A stretch of DNA of 64,000 bases from CBDDLD01 sp965250025. Its GTDB lineage: Bacteria; Bacteroidota; Bacteroidia; Flavobacteriales; Flavobacteriaceae. Positions 44,962 through 53,420 of the stretch are shown piece after piece (the first letter of the stretch is position 1; each line of letters opens with the position of its first letter). The stretch is from the NCBI GenBank assembly GCA_965250025.1, contig OZ252283.1:3224001-3288000 (forward strand), given 5' to 3'. Made by a program: the position numbers and the translations under genes. The notes beneath the pieces were generated by a model, which saw nothing but the letters and a program-made list of their open reading frames with translations, searched no databases and was not told the DNA's origin.

Positions 44962-46926
44962 ATGAAAAATTGTTTTATAACCTCATCCATGAAGGCCTTA
45001 CTTTTAGGAGTAGTACTGCTGTTATGTAATGCTTCATACGCTCAGGATTATGATGAAACACTTAACGCCATCCGAACGGTTGAAGCAAAAGCTGCTTTAA
45101 GTCAAATGGCCTATAGGGTCAACCTCAACACCGGTAATTACGACGTTAAATACCACCGTCTTAATTTGAATATTGACCCCTCGCAAGCGGCTATATCTGG
45201 TGATGTAACAACATATTTTGAAGCTAAGGAAGACCTCTCTGAAATCACTTTTGATTTGTCTGACAATATGGTGGTGTCTTCAGTAGAACAGCGTGGCAAT
45301 ACTCTAGCATTTGTACAAAACAGTGACGATGAGCTCATCATTACATTACCACTAACTCAAAATTTGGGTGTACTCGATTCCTTAACCATAAGTTATTCCG
45401 GGAATCCTATAAGTTCCGGCTTTGGTTCTTTTGAGCAAACCACGCATAATGGCGATCCTATTATATGGACCTTATCCGAACCCTATGGTGCCAAAGGCTG
45501 GTGGCCCTGTAAACAAGACCTTATCGATAAGATCGATTCTGTAGATGTGTATTTAAACACGCCGGAGTTTAATCCTTCTAATGAACCCTATATTGCCGTT
45601 TCAAATGGCGTGGAATTGAGTCAAAATGTACAAGGCGGTAATAAGGTGACACGCTTTAAGCACCGCTACCCTATTCCTGCCTATTTAATAGCCATTGCTG
45701 TTACCAATTATGAAGTTTATACACATCAGGTGCCTAACAATGGAAACCCTTTTGATATTGTTAATTATGTGTTTCCTGAAAATTTGGCCGTTGCCCAAGC
45801 CAGTACGTCTGTTACTGTAGACATTATGAATTTGTTTTCTGATCTGTTTGAAGAATATCCTTTTGCTTCCGAAAAATATGGTCATGCACAATTTGGATGG
45901 AATGGCGGTATGGAGCATACCACAGTATCTTTTATGGGGGATTTTAGCAGAAATCTAATTGCCCATGAATTGGCACATCAATGGTTTGGTAATAAAATTA
46001 CGTGTGGCAGCTGGAAAGACATCTGGCTTAACGAAGGCTTTGCAACCTATCTCTCCGGGTTGGTCTTTGAACATCTGGATAATGAATCTGCTTTCAGAAA
46101 CTGGAAATCGCAACGTATAAATTCCATTACTTCTCAGGTTGGCGGTGCTGTGTATTTGACAGATCAAGATACGACAAGCGTTAGCAGAATTTTTAATGGT
46201 CGACTCAGCTATAATAAAGGGGCTATGGTATTGCATATGTTGAGAAAGGAACTTGGCGATGTCGCTTTTTATCAGGGTATTAACAACTATTTGAGTGCTC
46301 CGAATTTGGCTTACGATTATGCCAAAACTCAGGATTTTCAGGACATTATGGAATCCTCCTCTGGTGAAGACCTGAATGAGTTTTTTGACGATTGGTTGTA
46401 CAACCAGGGCTATCCCAGTTATACGATTACTTGGAATCAGGATAATTCAGATCTGGAGTTACAGATCGCTCAAAGTCAGAGCCACGCCTCGGTATCTTTT
46501 TTTGAATCTAAAATCACCTTTCGTATTCTTGGTACTCAGGGCGAGAGTCAAGACATCACCGTCGATCATACGTTTAACAATCAGATGTTCAACACTACGA
46601 TTAACTTTGATATTGATGACATTATATTTGATCCTGAATTCGATATTATTTCAAGGAATAACAGCATTACATTATCTGTAGGTGACTTTCAGTTAGATCA
46701 ACAGGTGATATTATTCCCCAACCCTACGTCTTCTGTCATTCACATTCAAAAACCCAAAACTATAGAGGTACAGACCATCAAAGTATACAACAACCTTGGG
46801 CAGTTACTAATTCAAAAACCCTGGACAGACGTTATTGATCTTTCTGGTTTGGCTTCAGGTTTGTTTTTCCTGCAATTAGAAACGACATCTCATGGTATAA
46901 TTAATAAAAGGGTGTTAAAAAGTTAA
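44962..46926 (+). CDS. Secreted M1-family metallopeptidase with T9SS sorting domain
   Basis: A 654-residue secreted aminopeptidase-like enzyme. A signal peptide (about 1-27) is followed by the M1 beta-saddle domain and the catalytic domain: GGMEHTT in place of the GAMEN exopeptidase loop, the zinc motif HELAH with H335, E336 and H339, and the third ligand E358 in NEGFATYL. A type A T9SS tail (LFPNPTSSVIHI to NKRVLKS) replaces the usual C-terminal M1 domain. The ATG at 44962 is preferred to a TTG two codons before. It would cut peptides outside the cell, working alongside the large metalloprotease. Confidence 0.93.
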   Translation: MKNCFITSSMKALLLGVVLLLCNASYAQDYDETLNAIRTVEAKAALSQMAYRVNLNTGNYDVKYHRLNLNIDPSQAAISGDVTTYFEAKEDLSEITFDLSDNMVVSSVEQRGNTLAFVQNSDDELIITLPLTQNLGVLDSLTISYSGNPISSGFGSFEQTTHNGDPIIWTLSEPYGAKGWWPCKQDLIDKIDSVDVYLNTPEFNPSNEPYIAVSNGVELSQNVQGGNKVTRFKHRYPIPAYLIAIAVTNYEVYTHQVPNNGNPFDIVNYVFPENLAVAQASTSVTVDIMNLFSDLFEEYPFASEKYGHAQFGWNGGMEHTTVSFMGDFSRNLIAHELAHQWFGNKITCGSWKDIWLNEGFATYLSGLVFEHLDNESAFRNWKSQRINSITSQVGGAVYLTDQDTTSVSRIFNGRLSYNKGAMVLHMLRKELGDVAFYQGINNYLSAPNLAYDYAKTQDFQDIMESSSGEDLNEFFDDWLYNQGYPSYTITWNQDNSDLELQIAQSQSHASVSFFESKITFRILGTQGESQDITVDHTFNNQMFNTTINFDIDDIIFDPEFDIISRNNSITLSVGDFQLDQQVILFPNPTSSVIHIQKPKTIEVQTIKVYNNLGQLLIQKPWTDVIDLSGLASGLFFLQLETTSHGIINKRVLKS

Positions 46927-46967
46927 TGAATCCTACAGCTATAATTTTCTAAATGCTTCTAAAAGAT

Positions 46968-46975
46968 TACTTTTG
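46968..46975 (+). promoter_or_regulatory. -7 box of rseP
   Basis: TACTTTTG fits TAnnTTTG exactly, 27 bases before the rseP start. Confidence 0.5.
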
Positions 46976-47002
46976 TGCCGCTAAAAATCTGAAAAACACC
47001 AT

Positions 47003-48343
47003 ATGGAGTTCATTATAAAAATATCTCAATTTTTATTGAGTTTGTCTTTACTTATTGTTTTACATGAGCTTGGACATTTTATTCCTGCTAAGCTTTTCAA
47101 AACCAAAGTAGAGAAGTTCTACCTCTTTTTTGACGTTAAGTTTTCGTTATTCAAAAAGAAAATAGGCGAAACCGTCTATGGTATTGGTTGGTTGCCACTT
47201 GGTGGTTATGTGAAGATCGCCGGGATGATCGATGAGAGTATGGATACTGAGCAAATGGCTAAAGACCCTCAACCTTGGGAATTTAGATCCAAGCCGGCAT
47301 GGCAGAGACTGATTATTATGCTTGGTGGGGTGACGGTTAACTTTATTTTGGCCTATGTTATTTACGTCTTTATGTCTTTTACCTATGGGGATACTGATGT
47401 TAAAGTTGATAGTCTGAAAGACGGTTATTGGATTGAAAACCCAACACTCTTAGATATTGGCTTTAAAACCGGAGATAAAGTTTTAGCTATTAACGATACT
47501 AAAATTGTTAATGACTCTGATATTGGGCTCAATATTATAGGTGCGGAATCTATTACTATTGAACGCGATGGACAAACAGAAACCATTAAACTCCCCGAAG
47601 ATTTCTTAGGACAGTTATCTTCTGCAGGTAAAAAAGGGTTGTTTGGGTTTAGAGTCCCTTTTATGATTGGTGAGGTCGCTGATTCTTCTTTAAATAAATC
47701 TGTAGATCTAAAACAGGGCGATATCATACAAAGTATCAATGGGGAACGTCTAGACTTTTATGATCAATTGGCACCTATCGTAGAACTAAACAAAAACAAA
47801 ACTGTAGTCGCCACTATTTTAAGGGGTGATGAAACCATATCAAGAGATTTAAAGATCAATGAAGATGGTAAATTTGGTATTGTTCCCTATAAAAATTTAA
47901 AGCGTTTTGAAGAGTTAGGTTATTTAGAGATTACTAAAATAGAATATAATTTTGTCCAAAGTTTTGGAGCAGGTTGGCATAAGTTTACAAAAACCATCAG
48001 TAATTATGGGGATCAGCTGGCGGCCATTTTCAATCCAAAGACTGGTGCATATAAAGGGCTTGGTGGTTTTAAAGCCATTTACGATCAGTTCCCAAGTGCC
48101 TGGAGCTGGTCTTATTTCTGGGGCCTTACGGCATTTTTATCGATTATGCTAGCCATTTTGAACCTATTACCTATTCCTGCCTTAGATGGCGGACATGTGA
48201 TGTTTTTATTATACGAAATGGTATCTGGCCGTAAACCTAGTGAGAAGTTCTTAGAACGCGCTCAAATGGTTGGCTTCTTTATATTAATTGCTCTAGTTTT
48301 ATTTGCTAATGGTAATGATATCTATAAAGCAGTATTTAAATAA
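47003..48343 (+). CDS. rseP: Site-2 intramembrane protease RseP
   Basis: A 446-residue inner-membrane zinc protease that cuts anti-sigma factors and leftover signal peptides within the membrane. HELGH (H21, E22, H25) is in the first helix, and the third ligand is in PIPALDGGHVMF near the C-terminus. Two PDZ-like domains lie between (about 115-290; GFKTGDKVLAINDTKI and DLKQGDIIQSINGERL). It is full length and stands alone with its own -7 box. The tRNA-Asn gene follows after about 90 bases. Confidence 0.95.
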   Translation: MEFIIKISQFLLSLSLLIVLHELGHFIPAKLFKTKVEKFYLFFDVKFSLFKKKIGETVYGIGWLPLGGYVKIAGMIDESMDTEQMAKDPQPWEFRSKPAWQRLIIMLGGVTVNFILAYVIYVFMSFTYGDTDVKVDSLKDGYWIENPTLLDIGFKTGDKVLAINDTKIVNDSDIGLNIIGAESITIERDGQTETIKLPEDFLGQLSSAGKKGLFGFRVPFMIGEVADSSLNKSVDLKQGDIIQSINGERLDFYDQLAPIVELNKNKTVVATILRGDETISRDLKINEDGKFGIVPYKNLKRFEELGYLEITKIEYNFVQSFGAGWHKFTKTISNYGDQLAAIFNPKTGAYKGLGGFKAIYDQFPSAWSWSYFWGLTAFLSIMLAILNLLPIPALDGGHVMFLLYEMVSGRKPSEKFLERAQMVGFFILIALVLFANGNDIYKAVFK

Positions 48344-48382
48344 GCTTTTTCATTGATATTACTCAAAAAATAGATATCCTTA

Positions 48383-48413
48383 TTGTAGAGAATAAAAAAA
48401 TAATATATATTTG
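48383..48413 (+). promoter_or_regulatory. Promoter of tRNA-Asn
   Basis: TTG at 48383-48385, a 20-base spacer, then TATATTTG at 48406-48413 (exact TAnnTTTG). Both boxes of the Bacteroidota promoter are present at the right distance, 22 bases before the tRNA. Confidence 0.7.
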
Positions 48414-48435
48414 CGCTCGCTAAAGCGAAAAACAC

Positions 48436-48509
48436 TCCTCCTTAGCTCAGTTGGTTAGAGCATCTGACTGTTAATCAGAGGGTCCTTGGTTCGAGCCCAA
48501 GAGGAGGAG
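48436..48509 (+). tRNA. tRNA-Asn (GTT)
   Basis: A complete cloverleaf of 74 bases. The acceptor stem TCCTCCT pairs with AGGAGGA, the D arm is AGCTCAGTTGGTTAGAGC, the anticodon stem TCTGA/TCAGA holds the GTT anticodon at 48470-48472, and the T arm is CTTGG TTCGAGC CCAAG. The 3' CCA is not encoded. It has its own promoter and terminator. It also marks the point after which the accessory cassette-like region starts, and tRNA genes are common insertion points. Confidence 0.97.
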
Positions 48510-48520
48510 CAAAACTAGAC

Positions 48521-48547
48521 AAGCCATCATTTCTGATGGCTTTTTTT
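48521..48547 (+). terminator. Terminator after tRNA-Asn
   Basis: Stem AAGCCATCA / TGATGGCTT (48521-48529 with 48534-48542), four-base loop, followed by T residues. Confidence 0.9.
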
Positions 48548-48606
48548 GTATCATACATTCTGAGTTTTCTACTAATTGAAAAAAAAATTGAAGATCCAAA
48601 ATCTAC

Positions 48607-48744
48607 TGCCAACAAAATGTATAATTAATTGCTTTGATACGTGCTTATTTGGAAAATAGCTTCGGAATTTTCTTTCGTTTGTTTTTGTTTACTAAATTAG
48701 TTGCTCAAACATGCAACTAACCATACACAAAACCGTTACACAAC
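48607..48744. repeat. Cassette-boundary repeat R1 (attC-like long inverted repeat)
   Basis: Outer arms TGTATAATTAATTGC (from 48619) and GCAACTAACCATACA (48713-48727) pair at 12 of 15 positions, all three differences being transitions. Inner hairpins are GAAAAT / ATTTTC (48652 and 48667) and TTAGTTGC / GCAACTAA (48697 and 48713). The end is CATACACAAAACCGTT (48722-48737), followed by ACACAAC three bases before the next ATG. The middle resembles R5 (ATTGCTTTG, then TTCGGAATTT). Confidence 0.75.
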
Positions 48745-48747
48745 ATT

Positions 48748-49890
48748 ATGAAAAAATACTTTGCAAAATCTATTATACTTTTCACATTAATTATAACTTT
48801 TTCTTCTTGTCAAAAGGAAAAAATTGGGTTTAGTATTTCTGCAAATATCCAGGGGCTTCACGAAAACGCAAAAGTTGTACTATCTGAAACGGTGAGCCAA
48901 AAGATTTTAGATAGTGCATTTGTTAAAAGTAATAATTTCAGTTTTACAGGCTATCTAGAAAATTCGCCAGTAGAATTGAGCATAGTTGTCTTGCCAACTA
49001 AAAATGGCGAACAAGCAAAGTTTACCACCATATTCATGGGTAATGAGAATATTGAAATCACAGGTGAAGCAAAAGACTTTTCTTCAACACTTATTGTCAA
49101 AGGCTCAGAATACAATAAGCTAAAAGAAGCGTTAGAGAAAAAATCAAAAATTGCTAATGATAAATATGATGAGAGTTTTGAAAAGATGATGAGCATTAGA
49201 CAGAGTGGTAACTGGAATGATAGTTTGCAGGACGCTTACTGGGGGAAAGATGGGATTTTCGATAAAATTGATAGCCAATTACTACAAATCAGAAAAGATT
49301 TTGTCGAAGAAAATCTAAATACCCATTTCGGATTAAGGCAGTTGTATCGAATGCGAGATGTTGTTAATAAGGAATATTTGTCAGATCAATATGAAAAAGT
49401 AAACTTAGACCTAAAGGGTACAGAATATGCTAAGGCAATTAAGGTTTTTTTGAATAGCCAACCTCTGCAAGAGAATGATATGTTTCAAGACTTCCAAGCT
49501 GAAAACCAAAATGGTAAAATAGTTCAATTCTCAGATTATTTTGACGATAGTCGCTATATATTGCTTGAGTTCTATTCACCACATTGTCCTTGGTGCAAAA
49601 AGGCACTTCCAGAAATTAAGGAATTAGCCAAAAGCAAAGAAGGTCAATTAAAAATCATCACATTTTATGTAGATAAAGATAAAGAAGATTGGAAGCGGAC
49701 AAATGAACAAAACAATGTGCCCTGGGAAAGTCTTTGGGATAAAGATGGCAGGTATAGTGAAACATACACCAAATACAGAATTCAGGGAACACCAACCTAT
49801 TATTTGTTTGATAGGGATGGTAGGATTGTCACAAAGTTAACAGGGTTTAATCAAAAAACTATAACCAATATTTCTAATCGGATAAAATAA
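48748..49890 (+). CDS. TlpA-like thiol-disulfide lipoprotein with DUF4369 domain
   Basis: A 380-residue lipoprotein: lipid cysteine at about C21 (TFSSCQKE), a DUF4369 domain (about 25-115), a helical middle, and a thioredoxin domain with C280-P-W-C283 in EFYSPHCPWCKKALPEI. Proteins of this type are common in Bacteroidota and act as periplasmic or membrane-bound thiol reductases, for example in cytochrome maturation. It is a single gene bracketed by complementary sequences: GTTACACAAC before the start (48735-48744) and GTTGTGTAAC just after the stop (49892-49901), as expected for the two ends of a mobile cassette. Its partner substrate is unknown. Confidence 0.88.
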   Translation: MKKYFAKSIILFTLIITFSSCQKEKIGFSISANIQGLHENAKVVLSETVSQKILDSAFVKSNNFSFTGYLENSPVELSIVVLPTKNGEQAKFTTIFMGNENIEITGEAKDFSSTLIVKGSEYNKLKEALEKKSKIANDKYDESFEKMMSIRQSGNWNDSLQDAYWGKDGIFDKIDSQLLQIRKDFVEENLNTHFGLRQLYRMRDVVNKEYLSDQYEKVNLDLKGTEYAKAIKVFLNSQPLQENDMFQDFQAENQNGKIVQFSDYFDDSRYILLEFYSPHCPWCKKALPEIKELAKSKEGQLKIITFYVDKDKEDWKRTNEQNNVPWESLWDKDGRYSETYTKYRIQGTPTYYLFDRDGRIVTKLTGFNQKTITNISNRIK

Positions 49891-49933
49891 CGTTGTGTAA
49901 CAATGGCTATACACCGGACCGCTGGGCATAATT
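49891..49933. repeat. Cassette-boundary repeat R2 (short form)
   Basis: Only about 43 bases between genes. It starts CGTTGTGTAACAATGGCTATA right after the stop codon and ends CCGGACCGCTGGGCATAATT, like the two ends of R7 (GGCTATAG start, CCGGGACCGTTAGCTATAATT end) joined with the centre missing. Confidence 0.65.
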
Positions 49934-49942
49934 AAAAAAGGA

Positions 49943-50707
49943 ATGAAGACCAAAATATTAATTTTCATCTCACTATTAGCAATTCTATTGTCTTGTCAAA
50001 GCTCATATTGGCAAAACGATAATAGTTCGATAAGACCAATTAATGGACTAAGTGAAAAGCATTTTTCGGTTGACGATTTCGTTGAGTTAAGTCAAATTCA
50101 AATAGATGATTACAACTTATGGTTAGAAATGAATCACTCCAATTATGAGTTTGCAGTAAAAATTGAAAATGAAGAATTGATTATTGGTGAACCAACCTAT
50201 AACCAACCTTTTTTTGAATTAGAAGACGGTAAATTGGAAATAATAAATAGAGGTGAATTTGGTGGGGCATTAAATTTTATCTCAAAGGAATCCTCTTCAG
50301 ATACGATTTCAATTTGGGACGTGCCGATTAACTATGTTTTCAATTTTAAAGGAGAAATCTATTTCGTTGTGGGAATTGCTCATATGATGGACTCAGGTGG
50401 AGGAATATTCAGGCTCAATCGAGATGGAGATAAATTCACCTATACTGAAATAGTAAGATTAGATAGTGCTCCAGAAGCAATTGCCATATACAAAGAGAAA
50501 ATACTAATTGCGGGGCATAAAATGTTTACAGTTGTTGAAAATTTCGAGAAAGAAAATCTAATTGAAGAAGCCCTATGGAGCTCTCTATATCCTAATTCAA
50601 TTGCTGTTAAGAGTGATGAAGAAGTATATATTGGAATGAGAGACGGATATTCTAAAGTTTCCTTAATAGATGGAAACGTAAAATATTATAAATACAAAAG
50701 AAATTAA
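49943..50707 (+). CDS. Orphan lipoprotein, unknown function
   Basis: A 254-residue lipoprotein (lipobox ILLSC, about C18, then QSSYWQND). The mature part looks all-beta, with repeated short strands such as YNLWLEMNHSNYEFAVKIENEE, YVFNFKGEIYFVVGIAHM and YKEKILIAGHKMFTVVENF. This could be a beta-propeller-like fold. I do not recognise a family. It lies between repeats R2 and R3 in the plus-strand cassette-like row, with no partner gene. Confidence 0.65.
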   Translation: MKTKILIFISLLAILLSCQSSYWQNDNSSIRPINGLSEKHFSVDDFVELSQIQIDDYNLWLEMNHSNYEFAVKIENEELIIGEPTYNQPFFELEDGKLEIINRGEFGGALNFISKESSSDTISIWDVPINYVFNFKGEIYFVVGIAHMMDSGGGIFRLNRDGDKFTYTEIVRLDSAPEAIAIYKEKILIAGHKMFTVVENFEKENLIEEALWSSLYPNSIAVKSDEEVYIGMRDGYSKVSLIDGNVKYYKYKRN

Positions 50708-50790
50708 ACGGTGTACAACACTATATGACAAGACACAGCTACCCTTCAGGATAACAACGTTTGTTATGTTTACCGCCGTACGTCATTTAA
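50708..50790. repeat. Cassette-boundary repeat R3
   Basis: Starts ACGGTGTACAACACTATATG right after the stop codon. The end block GCCGTACGTCATTT (from 50775) precedes the next ATG by 13 bases. The arms TGTCATAT (as complement) and TGTTATGT pair imperfectly. A short AACAACGTTTGTT self-complementary stretch lies in the centre. Confidence 0.55.
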
Positions 50791-50800
50791 CCTAAAGAAT

Positions 50801-51253
50801 ATGATACGAAATATGTTATTAACCATTTTATTATTTCAAACTACTTATACCTTTGCTTGCAGTTGTAAAAAAATGAAAGATGTGCCGTCTGAATTTGAAC
50901 ATGCCGACATTGTGTTTGTTGGAAAAGTAATATCAAAGGAGCTAGTTAAAGTTAAAAACAAGGATAACACGTATTATTCTCTCAATAAATATAAAATTAA
51001 AGCAACTAAAATCTACAAAAGTGAAGGCGAAAGTAAAGTCATAACTATTCTAACTCCAGCTTACATAAGTGCTTGTGGTGCCAAATTTGAAATTAATTCT
51101 GATTATATCATTTACGGAGCTAAAAAAAGTTTTTGGAACAAATTTAGCGAACTCAATAACTCTGAACCAAATCTCTACTGGACAAGTGTATGTCTTAGAA
51201 ATCGAAAATATTCTGAAGAAGAAATACAAGCTATCGAAAAAATATTAAATTGA
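50801..51253 (+). CDS. Small secreted TIMP/NTR-like protein
   Basis: A 150-residue exported protein with a signal peptide ending at FACSC. The mature N-terminus begins Cys-Ser-Cys and continues EFEHADIVFVGKVISKE, the pattern of the NTR/TIMP-like OB-fold, in which the N-terminal Cys-x-Cys is bound by disulfides (later cysteines in ISACGAKF and TSVCLRN). Bacterial members have unknown roles; protease inhibition is suggested only by analogy. It may alternatively be a lipoprotein on C20. It is a single cassette-like gene whose flanks, GCCGTACGTCATT before and AATTACGTACAAC after, are largely complementary. Confidence 0.7.
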   Translation: MIRNMLLTILLFQTTYTFACSCKKMKDVPSEFEHADIVFVGKVISKELVKVKNKDNTYYSLNKYKIKATKIYKSEGESKVITILTPAYISACGAKFEINSDYIIYGAKKSFWNKFSELNNSEPNLYWTSVCLRNRKYSEEEIQAIEKILN

Positions 51254-51259
51254 TAAAAC

Positions 51260-51418
51260 AATTACGTACAACAATATGTATCGTTCTTTGCAACTGACAC
51301 GAGTACAGCGAACTGGCATAAGCAAATCCTAATCAGAGTTCAACGCATATTTGCCATCTTCCGGTTACAATGGAAAACGATTGCTTATTTTTCTGAAAAT
51401 AGCCATAAATATTATTGA
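51260..51418. repeat. Cassette-boundary repeat R4
   Basis: Starts AATTACGTACAACAATATG. Inner stems are GAACT / AGTTC (51310 and 51337) and GCAAAT / ATTTGC (51322 and 51349). The stretch TTTGCCATCTTCCGGTTA then GGAAAA parallels R6 (TTTGCTATCTTTCGGTTA then GGAAAA). GACACGAGTAC is the complement of GTACTCGTGTC in R6. Confidence 0.65.
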
Positions 51419-51439
51419 TACTAATACTTAAAAAATAAA

Positions 51440-52042
51440 ATGCAGAACTTTTGGGAGTTAAAAGATTCTAAATCTAACAAACTGATTTTCATAAAAGACA
51501 AAATAATTTACAAAGGAAATCCAAAGCAATACGATCTGGATAAATTAAACCTTGAATCCTCAAACTTATCGTTTTTAGAAAACCTTTTTAGTATTCCTTA
51601 TTCTTATATAAAACGAATAGAAAATCAGAGTGAAAAGAATGAAATAAAACTATTTTATGGAAATAATTCAGAAGATGAATTAATCATAAACGATAAAAAT
51701 ATCAAACAGGAAATTTTTGATTTTCTAAAAAATGATTTGTCAAATTTTAATTACAGTTCTAAACTTCCAAGTGTACTGAATTACGGAAAAGCACAATTTT
51801 TTGCATTATTGTTTATGACAGGGATTTTTCTATGGTCACTTTATTTAGCAATTCAAATTGAAAATGGAGCTGAATACGAAATTATTGGGAGTGGTCGAAG
51901 TATAACAGGGATTATCCTCTTTTTAGCTAACTTAGGAGTAATTAAGAATATTATCGGATATATTATTATTTTATTGATAATAATTATATCTCTGACAAAA
52001 AGATTAAAATCAAGAAGTAAAATAGAAATTTTAAAACGATAA
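51440..52042 (+). CDS. Membrane protein with PH-like N-terminal domain, unknown function
   Basis: A 200-residue protein. The first about 120 residues are soluble and beta-rich, opening FWELKDSKSNKLIFIKDKIIYKG, with IPYSYIKRIENQSEKNEIKLFYG like a PH/bPH-type strand pattern. Two membrane helices follow (about 123-140 and 157-185) and a basic tail (KRLKSRSKIEILKR). I do not recognise a named family. It is very AT-rich even for this genome and lies alone between repeats R4 and R5, so it looks like a cassette gene. Confidence 0.6.
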   Translation: MQNFWELKDSKSNKLIFIKDKIIYKGNPKQYDLDKLNLESSNLSFLENLFSIPYSYIKRIENQSEKNEIKLFYGNNSEDELIINDKNIKQEIFDFLKNDLSNFNYSSKLPSVLNYGKAQFFALLFMTGIFLWSLYLAIQIENGAEYEIIGSGRSITGIILFLANLGVIKNIIGYIIILLIIIISLTKRLKSRSKIEILKR

Positions 52043-52050
52043 AGCAGTAA

Positions 52051-52183
52051 TGCCAACAATGGCTATTAGTAATTGCTTTGTAATTGCTACTTTGAAAATT
52101 CTTTCGGAATTTCTAACTTGGTGTATACTTGCAAAGTTAAGTGCTAAATCAGACAACTACTCATAGACCGAGACGCTGGCCCC
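52051..52183. repeat. Cassette-boundary repeat R5
   Basis: Starts GCCAACAATGGCTATTAGTA (52052-52071) nine bases after the stop. The end TACTCATAGACC...GCTGGC (52158-52180) pairs with it imperfectly. The centre has GAAAATTC then TTTCGGAATTTC, a hairpin like those of R1 and R7. Confidence 0.7.
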
Positions 52184-52214
52184 AAATCTTCAGGGCACAA
52201 AATAGAAGTAAAAG

Positions 52215-53177
52215 CTATTGAACCGATGTCTTAGTCAAATTTTTCTCATTATGCCCATCAATATCAATGGAGAATATATCTAAAAAGCCATTTCTTGAAG
52301 AATGAAAAGCTATAGTCTTACTATTTGGAGACCAGCTTGGCTCCATATTCATTCCTTTCGATGCCGTCAATTGTCTAATTTCAGAACCGTCTGTACGAGC
52401 AATATATAGTTCGCGATCACTCGCTGAGATAGGACGTTTATTTGCGTCTTGCTTACTTACAGAACTAACTCTGTTACTAACACTAAAGACAATCCATTCA
52501 CCATTAGGGGATACTGTCAACCCATCAGCTCGCGTATCTAGGATGTAAAGTGGAACCTCATTACTCCCCTCAATATTATTTTTATAAATCTTGAATACCC
52601 CATCTCTCTTACTCGAATAGTAGACATCTTTACCATCTTCAGAAATTGCAGGAGAGAAATTATTATGCTTAGGATTATCGGCATAAGCATAACTCTTTCC
52701 GGTATTAACGTTTAAAACCCATATGTCTGTAGGAACATTAAGCCCAAAAGTGTTTGAACGAACATATACTGCCAAACCAGTGCTACGCGATAATTTAGGA
52801 AACGTAGCCCACCATTTACCGGTTTCATTGGTCATTTTAGTTAGTTTTTGAGATTTCAGATCAAATGTATATAAATTGGATCCTGTAAAAGGTTTATCAG
52901 CATCACGATCAGATACTACCAATAGCTTCCCCTTTTTTATGGGCTGCATCCACCACTCATTGTATTTGGTATTAGTTAATCTTGTCTGATTACTTCCATC
53001 AAGGTTCATTTTATAAAGCTCTGTATTACCATGCCTGTAGGTATAAAAATATATTTGAGATCCATCAATGCTCCATACAGGCGCAACATCTGTCCAGTTT
53101 ATTTCTTTCTTCTGAGCCAGAATTGATAAACTACTTATTATGGCAATCACTAAAAATGATTTTGATAGTATTTTCAT
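52215..53177 (-). CDS. TolB-like beta-propeller protein (PD40 repeats)
   Basis: A 320-residue exported protein with a signal peptide (about 1-21). The rest is a six-bladed propeller of WD40-like PD40 repeats, with APVWSIDGSQIYFYTYRHGNTELYKM, FSPAISEDGKDVYYSSKRDG and PSWSPNSKTIAFHSSRNGFLDIFSID. Such proteins are periplasmic and may bind peptides or act beside dipeptidyl peptidases, but no peptidase domain is present here. It is on the minus strand, against its neighbours, and lies between repeats R5 and R6. Confidence 0.85.
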   Translation of the reverse strand: MKILSKSFLVIAIISSLSILAQKKEINWTDVAPVWSIDGSQIYFYTYRHGNTELYKMNLDGSNQTRLTNTKYNEWWMQPIKKGKLLVVSDRDADKPFTGSNLYTFDLKSQKLTKMTNETGKWWATFPKLSRSTGLAVYVRSNTFGLNVPTDIWVLNVNTGKSYAYADNPKHNNFSPAISEDGKDVYYSSKRDGVFKIYKNNIEGSNEVPLYILDTRADGLTVSPNGEWIVFSVSNRVSSVSKQDANKRPISASDRELYIARTDGSEIRQLTASKGMNMEPSWSPNSKTIAFHSSRNGFLDIFSIDIDGHNEKNLTKTSVQ

Positions 53178-53420
53178 TTGATTTATTGATTTTACTTAAA
53201 ACTATAAAAAAAGCCAATTGTCACTCATTAAAAGAGTGTTAAATCAAGTACGAAACTTTTAATTAATGTATTTATAAGAGGATTGGATTATTATGATGGA
53301 CTTATTAAAACAAGAACCACTAAAATGAACAGAAAAGGAAGGATATTGAAAATACTATAAAAAAATTGATTTTCTAACTGAAGATACACATAAATAATTG
53401 CTAATGAATTACTTAAACCC
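53178..53420. other. Intergenic DNA upstream of the TolB-like gene
   Basis: About 240 AT-rich bases without a supported gene. A small hairpin CACTC / GAGTG is seen near 53224-53240. The TolB-like gene's promoter must lie here but no exact -7 box was found. Confidence 0.4.
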
